DNA of 64,000 nucleotides from Citreicoccus inhibens (lineage in GTDB: Bacteria; Myxococcota; Myxococcia; Myxococcales; Myxococcaceae), in assembly GCF_019039035.1 (NCBI RefSeq), contig NZ_JAHNZT010000032.1, forward strand, positions 1-64,000, in the 5' to 3' direction. The position numbers and the translations under genes were made by a program. How positions within the stretch are numbered: the first letter of the stretch is position 1; each line of letters opens with the position of its first letter. The notes beneath the pieces were generated by a model that saw only the letters and a list, made by a program, of their open reading frames with translations, had not been told where the DNA came from and searched no databases. Shown here piece after piece: positions 33,988 through 43,239 of the stretch.

Positions 33988-34761
33988 ATGGCGAGAGGCG
34001 GGACGAGGGCGGAGGTACAACGAGCCTCCGTGAGCGAGGTCGCGGAGAGGGCACGGGAGACGGACGCGGAGGCAGCGCGAGAACGCCTCTTCCGGCTGGG
34101 CGCTGCGGCCCTCACGGACGCGGAGCTGCTGGGGCTCTTGTGGGAGCCGGGGCCTCGCGACGGAGGACGGCAGGAAGGCGCGGCCCAGGTGTTGGAGGGC
34201 AGCGGCCTCAAGTCCCTGGCACGAGAAGACGCGGTGGCACTGAGCGCGCGGCCAGGGCTCGGCCCCTCGCGCGCCATCCAGTTGGTGGTGGCGCTGGAGC
34301 TGGCCCGCCGCGCCAGACGCAGCGAGGAGCCGCGCCCGCGCCTGTGCAACGCCCGGCAGATTCACGCCTATCTGGAACCCACGCTGGGCGCGCTGCGCCG
34401 CGAGGTGTTCCACGTGCTGTGCTTCAACGCGCGCAACGTGCTCGTGCACGACGCGAGGGTGGCGGAGGGCACCATGAACATGTGCCCGGTGGACCCACGC
34501 GAGGTCTTCAGCGCGGCGCTCGCCTCGCGCGCCACCGCCATCGTGCTCGCGCACAACCATCCCTCGGGTGACCCGGAGCCCAGCGCGCAGGACATCGCGC
34601 TGACCCGCCAGCTCGCGGCGGCGGCGTGCCTGCTGGGCATCAAGCTGTTGGACCACCTGGTGGTGGGGGACACGGGCTACGTGTCGCTGATGGAACGGCG
34701 GCTCTTGCCCGATGACGAGGACGGGAGACGCAGATGGGGTGTGGCTGGGAGGGGCTCGTGA
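33988..34761 (+). CDS. RadC-family JAB-domain protein
   Basis: A 257-aa protein with the RadC/JAB zinc-hydrolase motif AHNHPSGDPEPSAQD and the upstream Glu in EGTMNMCPVDPREVF; the N-terminal helix-hairpin-helix (LGAAALTDAELLGLLWEPG, LSARPGLGPSRAIQLVVALE) is typical. ATG 33988 has GGGAGG upstream; a GTG at 34030 is possible. RadC proteins are linked to DNA repair or mobile DNA but their chemistry is unsettled. It overlaps the DUF3006 start by one base. Confidence 0.9.
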   Translation: MARGGTRAEVQRASVSEVAERARETDAEAARERLFRLGAAALTDAELLGLLWEPGPRDGGRQEGAAQVLEGSGLKSLAREDAVALSARPGLGPSRAIQLVVALELARRARRSEEPRPRLCNARQIHAYLEPTLGALRREVFHVLCFNARNVLVHDARVAEGTMNMCPVDPREVFSAALASRATAIVLAHNHPSGDPEPSAQDIALTRQLAAAACLLGIKLLDHLVVGDTGYVSLMERRLLPDDEDGRRRWGVAGRGS

Positions 34762-35012
34762 TGGTGTGCGGCGTGTTGGGGTTGGGGAGCGGACCGGTGC
34801 GGGTGGAGCTGTTGGAGGACGACCGGGCGCTGGTGGTGGACGCGGCGAACGGACGGGCCTGCACGGTGGAGCGGTGGCGCGTGCCACCGGGGGCACGCGA
34901 GGGCGACGTGGTGGTGGACGGCAGGGTGGACCCGGAGCGAACGGAGCGGCTGCGCCAGGAGGTCGCGACGGCGCGGCGGGCGATTCCCGTCCCGCCGGGG
35001 CTGGAGCTGTGA
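34761..35012 (+). CDS. DUF3006-family small protein
   Basis: An 83-aa protein: VRVELLEDDRALVVDAANG, VPPGAREGDVVVDGRVDPE. This is the DUF3006 pattern of a small beta domain of unknown function. GGGAGGGG sits six bases upstream of the ATG, which follows the radC stop by one base of overlap; it is co-transcribed with it and possibly with recQ 48 bases on. Confidence 0.78.
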   Translation: MVCGVLGLGSGPVRVELLEDDRALVVDAANGRACTVERWRVPPGAREGDVVVDGRVDPERTERLRQEVATARRAIPVPPGLEL

Positions 35013-35060
35013 GGCCGAGGAAGCACGAGGCGGGGGATTGCCGTTGACGGCCGACCCAGG

Positions 35061-37136
35061 ATGGTGAACATGCGCGCGATGCCGGAGTCCCTGCCCTTTC
35101 TCGAAGAAGCCCAGCGGGGGCTGGTGCGGCACTTCGGCCTCGCGGAGTTCCGCCCCGGCCAGGCCCCCGTCATCAACTCGGTGCTCAGCGGCAACAACAC
35201 CGTGGTGGTGATGCCCACGGGCGCGGGCAAGAGCCTGTGCTACCAGCTGCCGGCCACGATGCTGCCGGGGCTGACGCTGGTGGTGTCACCGCTCATCGCG
35301 TTGATGAAGGACCAGGTCGAGCAGCTCACCGCGCGCGGCATCCCCGCCACGTACATCAACTCGTCGCTGTCCGACCTGGAGCGGGCCGAGCGCATGCGCC
35401 GGGTCCGCATGCGCGAGTACAAGCTGCTCTACGTGGCGCCGGAGCGCTTCCGCAGCGCGCGCTTCCTGGAGGCGGTGACGGAGCTGGGCGTGGACCTGTT
35501 CGCGGTGGACGAGGCGCACTGCATCTCCCAGTGGGGCCACGACTTCCGGCCGGACTACGCCTTGCTGGGCCAGGTGCGCAAGCGGCTGCGTCCCCCGCGC
35601 ACCGTGGCGCTCACCGCCACGGCGACACCGGAAGTTCGCGAGGACATCGTCCGGGTGCTGTTGATGAAGGACCCGCGCGTGTTCACGCAAGGGTTCGATC
35701 GCCCCAACCTCTTCCTGGAGGTGATGAACGTCGGCGGTGACGAGGAGCGGCGCGAGGCCTGCGCCCAGCTCGCCGCGCGAGGGGGCAGCGGCATCGTCTA
35801 CTGCTCCACGCGCAAGGCCGCGGAGAGCGTGCACGCGGCGCTGCTGACGCGGAAGGTGCGCGCGGTGCTGTACCACGCGGGCATGGACGTGGAGGCGCGC
35901 AAGCGGGCGCAGGACGACTTCATGTCCGCGAAGGAAGCAGTGGCGGTCGCGACGAATGCCTTCGGCATGGGCATCGACAAGCCGGACATCCGATTCGTGG
36001 CGCACGCCAACATCCCCAAGGCGGTGGAGGCGTACTACCAGGAGATTGGCCGCGCGGGCCGAGACGGCGGGCCGGCCTCCGCGGTGCTGCTGTTCAACCA
36101 CGCGGACGTGTACACGCAGGAGCGCCTCATCGAGGGCAGCCACCCCTCCGAGGCGGTGATGGCGGACGTGTGGAACGTCCTCCAGGCCGAGGGCGACTTC
36201 GAGCGCGGCGTGCACGCGTTGGCGGCTCGGGTGGGTTCGAGCGAGTTCGAGGTCTCCGCGGCGCTGAAGGTCTTCGAGCGCGAGGGCCTGCTGGAGCGCG
36301 GCGGCCGAGGCGAGGGCGAGTACAACCTGACGCTGACGGAGAAAGCCTCGGGCACCCATCCGCACGCGGACGACGCCCGCCGGCTCTTGAAGTCCCTGCT
36401 GGAGACCTTTCCCCTGGGGCGGCAGTCCACCACGGAGCTGCCCATCCTCGCGCGGCGCACCGGCCTGTCCTCGGAGGAGGTCCGCCACGCGCTGGGGCTC
36501 CTGGAGAAGTCTGGCGCGGTGGTGGTGCGAAAGCCCTTCGTGGGTCGCACCCTTCGCGCGCTCAAGCAAGGCGCCTTCCGCGACCTGGAGCTGGACCTGA
36601 GTCGCGTGCGCGAGCAGGAGCGCCGCAGCCTGCTGAGCCTCAAGCGGATGACGGACTACGCCTATACGCAGCGCTGCCGGCGGGCCTTCATCCTGCGCTA
36701 CTTCGGCGAGCTGGACGCCGACACCGTCTGCGGCAAATGCGACCGCTGCGCGGGCACCATGATGCCGCGGCTGTCTCGCACGTCCTCCGCTCGCTCGGCG
36801 CCCTCGACGGCGGGGACTCCCGTGCTGGAGTACAGCGAGCTGGCCTCCACGGAGCTGCGCCGCTGGAGAAAGGACCTGGCGAGGGACCTGGGCATCGCGC
36901 CGTTCATCATCTTCAACGACGCGACGCTGCTGGGGCTGTCCTCGGCCTTGCCCGTGGACCGTGAGGCCTTCCTCGCGGTGAAGGGTACGGGCGAAAGTCG
37001 CTGGGAGCGCTTTGGCCCGAAGGTGGTGGAAATCTGCCTGATGGCCCGAGCGGCGGGACACGAGCCCCAGGCCGTGCCCTTCACGCCGCCCAAGGTGAGA
37101 AAGGCGCGGGCCCGGCGCGCGTCCACGTCCGAGTAG
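35061..37136 (+). CDS. recQ: RecQ-family ATP-dependent DNA helicase
   Basis: A 691-aa 3'-5' helicase of recombination and replication-fork repair. Walker A MPTGAGKSLCYQLP, DEAH box VDEAHCISQWGHDFRPDY, motif VI QEIGRAGRDG. The RecQ-C zinc site is seen as CRRAFILRYFGE then CGKCDRC, followed by an HRDC-like segment (LARDLGIAPFIIFNDATL). Longer than E. coli RecQ by about 80 residues, with an extra winged-helix-containing linker at 370-560. The closing Lys/Arg-rich tail is disordered. Confidence 0.93.
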   Translation: MVNMRAMPESLPFLEEAQRGLVRHFGLAEFRPGQAPVINSVLSGNNTVVVMPTGAGKSLCYQLPATMLPGLTLVVSPLIALMKDQVEQLTARGIPATYINSSLSDLERAERMRRVRMREYKLLYVAPERFRSARFLEAVTELGVDLFAVDEAHCISQWGHDFRPDYALLGQVRKRLRPPRTVALTATATPEVREDIVRVLLMKDPRVFTQGFDRPNLFLEVMNVGGDEERREACAQLAARGGSGIVYCSTRKAAESVHAALLTRKVRAVLYHAGMDVEARKRAQDDFMSAKEAVAVATNAFGMGIDKPDIRFVAHANIPKAVEAYYQEIGRAGRDGGPASAVLLFNHADVYTQERLIEGSHPSEAVMADVWNVLQAEGDFERGVHALAARVGSSEFEVSAALKVFEREGLLERGGRGEGEYNLTLTEKASGTHPHADDARRLLKSLLETFPLGRQSTTELPILARRTGLSSEEVRHALGLLEKSGAVVVRKPFVGRTLRALKQGAFRDLELDLSRVREQERRSLLSLKRMTDYAYTQRCRRAFILRYFGELDADTVCGKCDRCAGTMMPRLSRTSSARSAPSTAGTPVLEYSELASTELRRWRKDLARDLGIAPFIIFNDATLLGLSSALPVDREAFLAVKGTGESRWERFGPKVVEICLMARAAGHEPQAVPFTPPKVRKARARRASTSE

Positions 37137-37139
37137 CGC

Positions 37140-37511
37140 TCAGGGCCTCGCGGCGCGCCGCTGGAGCAGGTAGCGCACGCCGCCCATGACGCTGCCCACC
37201 ACGAGGGCCAGCATGAAGATGACGCCCACCGTGGTGATGCCGAAGAGGATGCGCACCTGCGCCTCGGTGAGCCGTCCGGTGAAGTAGGCCGTGCGCAACG
37301 GCTCCATGGCCCCCACCAGCTCCAGCGCGCGCGCGGGCAGCGAGTCCAGCGACAGCGACAGACGCTGCAGGAGACGCGACGGATACAGCCGCCGCGCCAC
37401 CTCCACGCCAATCCCCGTCAAGAGGTAGAGGACGGAGAGCAGAAACGCGTTGCCCCACATGATGCGCAGGAGGGGCGAGTCCGTTGGCCGGCGGGAGTGC
37501 ACGGAGTCCAC
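37140..37511 (-). CDS. Two-TM membrane protein of unknown function
   Basis: A 123-aa protein with two hydrophobic segments (AFLLSVLYLLTGIGVEVA and GVIFMLALVVGSVMGGVRYL). The soluble loop between them is helical (LSLSLDSLPARALELVGAM). Its start is 2 bases from the TPR gene stop, so the pair is co-transcribed. No family is recognised. Confidence 0.75.
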   Translation of the reverse strand: MDSVHSRRPTDSPLLRIMWGNAFLLSVLYLLTGIGVEVARRLYPSRLLQRLSLSLDSLPARALELVGAMEPLRTAYFTGRLTEAQVRILFGITTVGVIFMLALVVGSVMGGVRYLLQRRAARP

Positions 37512-37512
37512 C

Positions 37513-40500
37513 CTACTTCGCGGCCTTGCGCTTGAGGATCGGAAGTGCCTTCTTCACGCGCGAGGCCTCGGACGACCCGCCGGCCAGCCGGAGGAAGGCC
37601 TCATATGCGTCCACGGCCCGGGTCAGCTCGCTCGGCTCGCGAACCAGCAGGTCGGCCAACGCCAGCTGCGCAAGCCCGTCCGTCGGTTCCAGCTCCACGG
37701 CCTTGAGCAGGGCCTCCTTCGCCGGCGCCTCCTGGCGCTGCTTGAGGGCCACCAGCCCGAGGGCCAGATAGCCGCGGCCCGTGAATGGGGCCAGCTTCAC
37801 GGCCTCGTCCGCCGCGGTGCGCGCCTCCTTCAGCGCCCCGGCGCCGAGCTGCACGCGCGCGATGGCCGCCTGGGCAAAGGCCTTGTCCGCCACCGACGAG
37901 GCCTTGTCCGCCAGGTCCTGGAGTGTCCGAGCGGCCGTGCGGCCTCCGGCGGGCACCTGCGCGTAGAGCTCGCCCACGCGACCGCACGCGACGTCCGGCC
38001 CCTCACGCCGCGCCGCCGCGAAGGCCGCCTCCGCGTTGTCCACGTTGTCCTGCCGCAGGAAGGCCTGGGCAATCTCGCAGAACGTCTCCGGGTCCTTCGG
38101 GTCCAGCTTGTTGGCGCGCTCCAGCGCGGCGAAGCCCCCTGCCCCATCCCCGGCTGCAAAGAGGATGGCGGCGCGGATCCGCTGTCCCTCGGCGTCATCG
38201 GGCGCCAGCTTCACTGCGCGCCCCACCGCGCCTTCCGCGTCCTTGCGCCGCCCCAACTGGTACAGCGCGAGCGCGAAGCCCTTGTGGGCCGCGGCGTTGC
38301 CTGGGTTGTCGAGCTGCCAGGTCTCGAACTGCTTGAGCGCCTCGGGCGCGCGCCCCAGGGCCAGCAGCGTGCGGCCCAGCGCGTCGCGGGCCTCGCCGTG
38401 CGCGCCGTTGCGCTCGACGGCCTTCGTCAGCGGCGCCAGCGCCATGTCCGGCAGCCCGCGCGACAAGAGCAGCCGCCCCAGCGAGCACGCGGCCTCGTAC
38501 TCGCGAGGGTTCTTCATGGCCTCTTCGAACTGGGTCTGCGCCTTGTCCAGCGCGCGCTCGCGCCAATAGACCTGTCCCAAGGCCACGCGCATGTCGTTGC
38601 GCGGGCGCTTGAGCGCGGCCAGGGCCTTCTCCAGGACCTCACGCGCTTGCGCACCGTTGCCCTCGGCGGCGTCCGCCAGGGCCAGCCACGCGATGGCCTC
38701 GGGGGAGTAGCGGTCGTTGACGCGCGTCCGGGCCAGCTCCGCGCGAGCGCGCTTCCAATCCCCCAGGCGGGCATAGGCCGCGCCTCGGACCAGTGACACC
38801 TTGCGGCCGCCGTCCGGCTCCAGGCGCTGAAGGGCCTCGCGCTCGCGGTCGCGATCCAACAGCGTGCGCCCGAGTCCTTCGCGGGCCTCCTCGCTCTTGG
38901 GCTGGAGCTTGAGCGCGGCCTCATACGCCTGCTGCGCGACATCCAACTTTCCGGCCGCGCGGCTCGCCGCCCCCAGCGCCTGCTGGAAGTCGAACGCCTT
39001 GGGCCCCTGCGCGCCGCGAGACAACAGCGCGCGCGCCTCGTCATACCGCCCGAGCGCGGACAAGAGCTGTCCCTGCACCAACTGCTGGCGCGACTGGAGT
39101 GCAGCGGGAAGCCGCGTGTCGGTCGCCAGGGGCGCGACGTCGGCCAGCGCCTCGTCCAGCTCCTGCTCCAGCGCGAGCCGGCTCTCCGCCATGCCAATGC
39201 GCGCGGCGGGATGCTCGGGGGACACCTCGCGCGCGCGACGGAACATCTCGAGCGCCTGCGGATGGTCCTCCGACGCGAGGTAGTAGCCCCCCAGGGCCAC
39301 GAGCGCACGAACGTTGGTGGGGGACGCCTTCAGGGCCCGGTCAAAGCGCTCCAGGGCCTTCTTCTCGTCCTTCGCGGCGAGCAGCAGCGAACCCGCGAGG
39401 GCATGCAGCTCGGTGGACTCATCCGTCGAGGCGAGCAGCGCGCGCCGGGCCGGCTCACGGCCCCGGTCATCCGCCACGAGCACATTGGTGGCCAGCATCA
39501 GGCCGGGGAAGCCCTCCTTGACGCCCGTCTTCTCCAGGGCCTCCAGCGCCTTCTGGCGCTCGTCCGGAGCCATCCCATGGTCCGCGAAGAGCAGCGCGTG
39601 GACGTAGGCCGTCAGCGCCCAGGCCTGACTGCTGCCATCGTCCATCTCGTGGGCCCGGTCGAGTTGCTTGAGGGCCTCGTCCAGCGACGCGCGCGTGTCC
39701 TGAGAAACCAGGCGGCTGGTCCGGTCCAGCGTCTCCTTGAGAGTCTGCCCCCCCTGCCGGGCCCGGTAGGTGACGAAGGCCCCGACGCTGACGAGCACGA
39801 ACACCGTCGCGACGATGGCCGACGCGAGCTTCACGCCGTTGCGAGCCAGGAACGACCGCTTGGCCGACTCCTTCGCCAGCTTCTCGCGAAGCTCCTGCTC
39901 GTACTTCGCGGCGAGCTTCTCCGTGTCCTGCGCGCTGGCCGCGACCTTCGTGGCGCCGGAAGGAGCGTGGACCTCCGCCGCGTCGGGGATGTCATCGAGC
40001 AGCGACCGCTTGCCCCCCGACGAACGAACCGGCTCGGGAGCCCGAGCCGCCACGGTCCGCCGCGCGCCAGTCTCCTCGGGAGGAGGCAGCTCTCCGAGCA
40101 GTCCGCCGCCCCCAGCCGCGGCGCCCTCGCCCGAGGCCTCTGGGAGGTCCGCCAGCAAACCGTCGCTCCCACCGCGACGGTCGCCCGAGGAATCACGCTC
40201 CGGAGAGTTCTCCCCAGCCGCCGCGAGCGACTCCGAGCGGTCAGGAGCCTCCTCACTCCCCAACTCCGGAATGAGTCCGCCCTGCGCCGTCGAGGAGGAC
40301 GCGCGAGCCTCCGCCTCCGAAGCGCCATCGCGCCCCGGGGCGTCATCCAGGCCGCCCAGGTCCACGGACTCGGAGCGCTCGTCACCCGAGTTCGACGAGG
40401 CAGCATCTCGCGAATCGTCCGCCGAGGAGCTTCCGGGCTCCGCGTGGGAATCGCCTCCACGAGACGTCCCCGACTCGGAGTCCTCGGCGCCGAAGGGCGA

Positions 40501-41433
40501 GCCACCGTGAGCGTCGCTGCCCGGCTCGAGTCCGGGAGCCGAACCACGCTCGGGATTCAAATCCCCGCTGGAGTCAGCAGACGCAGGTGCGCCCGCATCG
40601 CGCTCGGTCGTCCCGCCGGAGCCCGTCGCGCCGTGAGCGCCGTCGTCCGCCGCGCGCCCGCGCGCCTCGGACGCAGGAGCAGCACCGTCACCGCGCGCCC
40701 GCGACTCGAGCGACTGAGCCGTGGCGGGACGTCCCGTCTCACGCTCCCGCCCGGGCGAGTCACCGTCACCACGAGCCGCGCCCCGCCCCGGCGAATCGGA
40801 AGCACGCGCCCCATCCGCAGCACCTGCTCCGCGAACCTGGGCATCGGACGTCCGCGCGGCCCGCGCTCCAACGCGTCCCGCGGCTGCGGCGGAGCGCGCC
40901 TCGAACGCGGAGGGATGCGCGGCTTCCGGCCGGGCCTGCGGACCGGACTCGGCCGTCGCGGCGTCGGGCGGGGGCTCGGCGGGCTTCTCCAGCCCCATGA
41001 GGTCCGCGAAAATCGGCGCGGGCCCTCCAGACACCGCCTGCTGCGCCTGCTCCAGCCACAGCTTCACGCGCCCGTCATTCGGCTGGAGCGTCACCGCCTT
41101 GCGCAAGATGGGCAGCGCCGAGCGATACAGCCCGCGCTGCAACAACACCTCGCCAATGAGGTTGTATGCGTAGGGGTTGTCCTTCTCGATGGCGATGGCC
41201 TGGTCGAACTGCTCCATCGCCTCGGCGGGCCGCCCCAGTTGGATGAGCGCCTTGCCCCACAGCACCCGGCCCACCGTGGAGCCCGCATGGTGCGAGACGC
41301 CTTGCGCGCAGACCTCGATGGCTCGCGCGGCTTCCCCTTTTTCCAGCAGGAGCTTGGCGAGCTCGACGAAGACGGAAGAGGTCGGATCCTGCCGGAGGAG
41401 CTGCTCGTAACGCTCCACCATCGACTTGGCCAT
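37513..41433 (-). CDS. Large TPR membrane protein with disordered linker
   Basis: A 1306-aa protein. Residues 1-150 hold cytoplasmic TPR repeats (YEQLLRQDPTSSVFVELAKL); 150-490 are a low-complexity Ser/Ala/Gly/Asp/Glu linker with short LLADLP, LLGELP and LLDDIP motifs; a single membrane helix lies near 531-554 (LASAIVATVFVLVSVGAFV); and residues 580-1300 are more than ten further TPRs, presumably periplasmic. Architecture suggests an envelope scaffold of the sort seen in myxobacterial motility or secretion systems, but no direct evidence links it to one. Start MAKSMVERYEQ. Confidence 0.8.
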   Translation of the reverse strand: MAKSMVERYEQLLRQDPTSSVFVELAKLLLEKGEAARAIEVCAQGVSHHAGSTVGRVLWGKALIQLGRPAEAMEQFDQAIAIEKDNPYAYNLIGEVLLQRGLYRSALPILRKAVTLQPNDGRVKLWLEQAQQAVSGGPAPIFADLMGLEKPAEPPPDAATAESGPQARPEAAHPSAFEARSAAAAGRVGARAARTSDAQVRGAGAADGARASDSPGRGAARGDGDSPGRERETGRPATAQSLESRARGDGAAPASEARGRAADDGAHGATGSGGTTERDAGAPASADSSGDLNPERGSAPGLEPGSDAHGGSPFGAEDSESGTSRGGDSHAEPGSSSADDSRDAASSNSGDERSESVDLGGLDDAPGRDGASEAEARASSSTAQGGLIPELGSEEAPDRSESLAAAGENSPERDSSGDRRGGSDGLLADLPEASGEGAAAGGGGLLGELPPPEETGARRTVAARAPEPVRSSGGKRSLLDDIPDAAEVHAPSGATKVAASAQDTEKLAAKYEQELREKLAKESAKRSFLARNGVKLASAIVATVFVLVSVGAFVTYRARQGGQTLKETLDRTSRLVSQDTRASLDEALKQLDRAHEMDDGSSQAWALTAYVHALLFADHGMAPDERQKALEALEKTGVKEGFPGLMLATNVLVADDRGREPARRALLASTDESTELHALAGSLLLAAKDEKKALERFDRALKASPTNVRALVALGGYYLASEDHPQALEMFRRAREVSPEHPAARIGMAESRLALEQELDEALADVAPLATDTRLPAALQSRQQLVQGQLLSALGRYDEARALLSRGAQGPKAFDFQQALGAASRAAGKLDVAQQAYEAALKLQPKSEEAREGLGRTLLDRDREREALQRLEPDGGRKVSLVRGAAYARLGDWKRARAELARTRVNDRYSPEAIAWLALADAAEGNGAQAREVLEKALAALKRPRNDMRVALGQVYWRERALDKAQTQFEEAMKNPREYEAACSLGRLLLSRGLPDMALAPLTKAVERNGAHGEARDALGRTLLALGRAPEALKQFETWQLDNPGNAAAHKGFALALYQLGRRKDAEGAVGRAVKLAPDDAEGQRIRAAILFAAGDGAGGFAALERANKLDPKDPETFCEIAQAFLRQDNVDNAEAAFAAARREGPDVACGRVGELYAQVPAGGRTAARTLQDLADKASSVADKAFAQAAIARVQLGAGALKEARTAADEAVKLAPFTGRGYLALGLVALKQRQEAPAKEALLKAVELEPTDGLAQLALADLLVREPSELTRAVDAYEAFLRLAGGSSEASRVKKALPILKRKAAK

Positions 41434-41524
41434 GTTCGGTCGCGACTCCGGTGCTCGTGCGGGGGAGCCGGACCATAGCACCGAGCCCCTCGTCCGATGC
41501 GAGGGCCGGGTGTAGCCTCGCCAC

Positions 41525-41944
41525 GTGAATCGCCTGCCCGTCCTCGTCCTCGCGCTCCTCCTCGGTGGGGCCTGTGCCCACACCTCCAAGAAGACCGACC
41601 TGGAGAACCTCAAGCCCACCGTGGAGGCCTTCCACGAGAACATCCGCTGGAGGAACTTCCGGAACGTCTCCCGCATCCTCGTCCCAGAGCGCCGCGACGC
41701 CTTCGAGCGCTCCCGACGCGAACACCAGGACGACCGGGACCTCACCATCACCGACTACGAAATCGAGGACGTGAAGGTCTCTGACGACGGCCAGCGCGCC
41801 ACCGTGCGCAGCACCATCCAATGGATGCGCCTGCCCTCGGCCTCCGCGCACACCGACACCGTCACCTCGGAGTTCATCTTCCGCGACGGCGCGTGGCTCT
41901 TGGAGCGACAGGAGTCCGGCCCTTTCGAGGGCGAGCTGCCCTAG
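41525..41944 (+). CDS. Lipoprotein of unknown function
   Basis: A 139-aa lipoprotein with GTG start: MNRLPVLVLALLLGGACAH, lipobox GGAC. The mature part (DLENLKPTVEAFHENIRWRN, FEFIFRDGAW-like FIFRDGAWLLERQES end) resembles a small SnoaL/NTF2-like beta domain, consistent with SnoaL-like folds. It is divergent from the TPR gene and ends at a hairpin. Confidence 0.75.
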   Translation: MNRLPVLVLALLLGGACAHTSKKTDLENLKPTVEAFHENIRWRNFRNVSRILVPERRDAFERSRREHQDDRDLTITDYEIEDVKVSDDGQRATVRSTIQWMRLPSASAHTDTVTSEFIFRDGAWLLERQESGPFEGELP

Positions 41945-42014
41945 AAAAGAAACCGCCCACCGTCTCGGGGCCGGCCGAGGCGGTGGGCGTCGAAGGTTCC
42001 CCCATGGAACCTTC
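41943..42014. terminator. Double hairpin terminator between convergent genes
   Basis: A 15-bp stem (CGCCCACCGTCTCGG, 41954-41968, with 41975-41989, one wobble) and a 9-bp stem (GAAGGTTCC, 41992-42000, with 42006-42014). On the minus strand the first is followed by GTTTCTTTTC, so it serves the leftward epimerase operon best. Confidence 0.65.
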
Positions 42015-42278
42015 TACCAGGGTGGCCCGGCGACGCTGTGCTGCCAGCCCGCGTCGTCGTGCCTTCTTGCCTGGCTCCTAGAGCAATGCAGGTGCCAACG
42101 CCCCGCGCGCAGCCCAGGCGGAGGGACTGGTTCCGGAAATCGGGCACTTGCGCCTGTCCGCCCCCCGACATCCCCCTGCCCCGCGTGACATGCCTGTCAG
42201 AGCCCGCCAACGCTGTCATCCCCTCGGGACTGACAGGGCTGTCAGGGCCCCCTCGGACTTCTCAAGCGCGAGAGGGGG
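41945..42278. other. Intergenic region between convergent genes with hairpins and inverted repeats
   Basis: 334 bases without an evident gene. Holds two adjacent hairpins near the lipoprotein end (stems 41954-41968/41975-41989 and 41992-42000/42006-42014) and, near 42186-42244, two TGACA-N4-TGTCA inverted repeats with a lone TGTCA between. Possibly a terminator zone or an unannotated small RNA. Confidence 0.5.
42186..42244. repeat. TGACA-N4-TGTCA inverted repeats
   Basis: TGACA at 42186-42190 pairs with TGTCA at 42195-42199; TGACA at 42231-42235 pairs with TGTCA at 42240-42244; a lone TGTCA sits at 42214-42218. The spacing is four bases in both pairs. Sited at the 3' ends of two convergent genes, so not an obvious promoter operator. 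Confidence 0.5.
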
Positions 42279-43202
42279 TTACTCGCCCAGGACGGAGCGG
42301 ATGGTGTCGCGCATCGAGTGGCGCGGCTTCCAGTGGATGTCCTTCACCCACCGGGAGCCATCCACGGCGCACAGGAACTGGATGTGGTCCAGCTCCGGCG
42401 GCGGGAAGCTGGCCAGCCGGTAGCGGAACAGCAGGCCCAACAGCGGGCGCGCCACCGGATGCGGCACGGGCAGCGGGGTATTGCCCAGCTCGCGCATCAC
42501 CGAGGACAGGGGCACCTCGCCCGGTCCCACGACGTTGTAGACGCCGCGCAGCTCGGGCCGGAGCGCGGCGACCATGGCGCGCGCCACGTCCTCCACATGG
42601 ATGAGCTGCACCATGGGGTCGAAGCCCGCGAGCGTCCACGGGTGGCGCAGCCGCAGGTAGTTGGACGGCGCGTTCTTGATGGTGGGCCCGACGATGTGGA
42701 CGGGCCTGAGAATCACCGTCTCGATGTCCGGGTGCTTCCAGAAGAAGCCATGCGCGAGCATGTCCACTTCGATGAGGTCGCGCACCCCCGAGAACCGGCT
42801 GGCCGCCATGAGCGGCGCGTCCTCGGTGAGGAAGTTGGAGTTGTCCGGACTGGGGCCGTAGACGTTGGCCGAGGACAGCACCACGACCTTCTTCACCCCG
42901 TACTTGGCGCAGTACTCGAGCAGCCGCGTGGTGCCCACCACGTTGAACGAGTGGTGCTCCTCCTCGCTCATCCGGGGGTCATGCATGATGCCCATGTGGA
43001 TGACGGCGCGGACGTCGTTCTTGCGAAAGACGTCCTCGGCCTTCTTCTTGCGAAGGTCGAGCTGGTACATCTCGACGTCCTTCGGCCGCCCCTGGAAGGG
43101 ACGCCGGTCGATGCCGATGATGCGCTCCTGCTTGTGGAGGAGCTTCGCGAGGGTGCGGCCGAGGTTTCCGCTGATGCCCGTGACGACGACGGCGGGTCTC
43201 AT
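42279..43202 (-). CDS. NAD-dependent epimerase/dehydratase-like protein (extended SDR)
   Basis: A 307-aa extended SDR. The N-terminus VVVTGISGNLGRTLAKLLHK binds NAD; LSSANVYGPSPDN gives the Ser region, but the usual YxxxK position reads FSGVR, so the catalytic Tyr and Lys look replaced and activity is doubtful or altered. The RPVHIVGP and YNVVGPGEVPLS segments are typical sugar-nucleotide epimerase features. It is the last gene of the five-gene envelope cluster. Confidence 0.85.
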   Translation of the reverse strand: MRPAVVVTGISGNLGRTLAKLLHKQERIIGIDRRPFQGRPKDVEMYQLDLRKKKAEDVFRKNDVRAVIHMGIMHDPRMSEEEHHSFNVVGTTRLLEYCAKYGVKKVVVLSSANVYGPSPDNSNFLTEDAPLMAASRFSGVRDLIEVDMLAHGFFWKHPDIETVILRPVHIVGPTIKNAPSNYLRLRHPWTLAGFDPMVQLIHVEDVARAMVAALRPELRGVYNVVGPGEVPLSSVMRELGNTPLPVPHPVARPLLGLLFRYRLASFPPPELDHIQFLCAVDGSRWVKDIHWKPRHSMRDTIRSVLGE

Positions 43203-43239
43203 GTGCCCGCCGTCTTAACATCACCGCCGGTCCGGGCGC

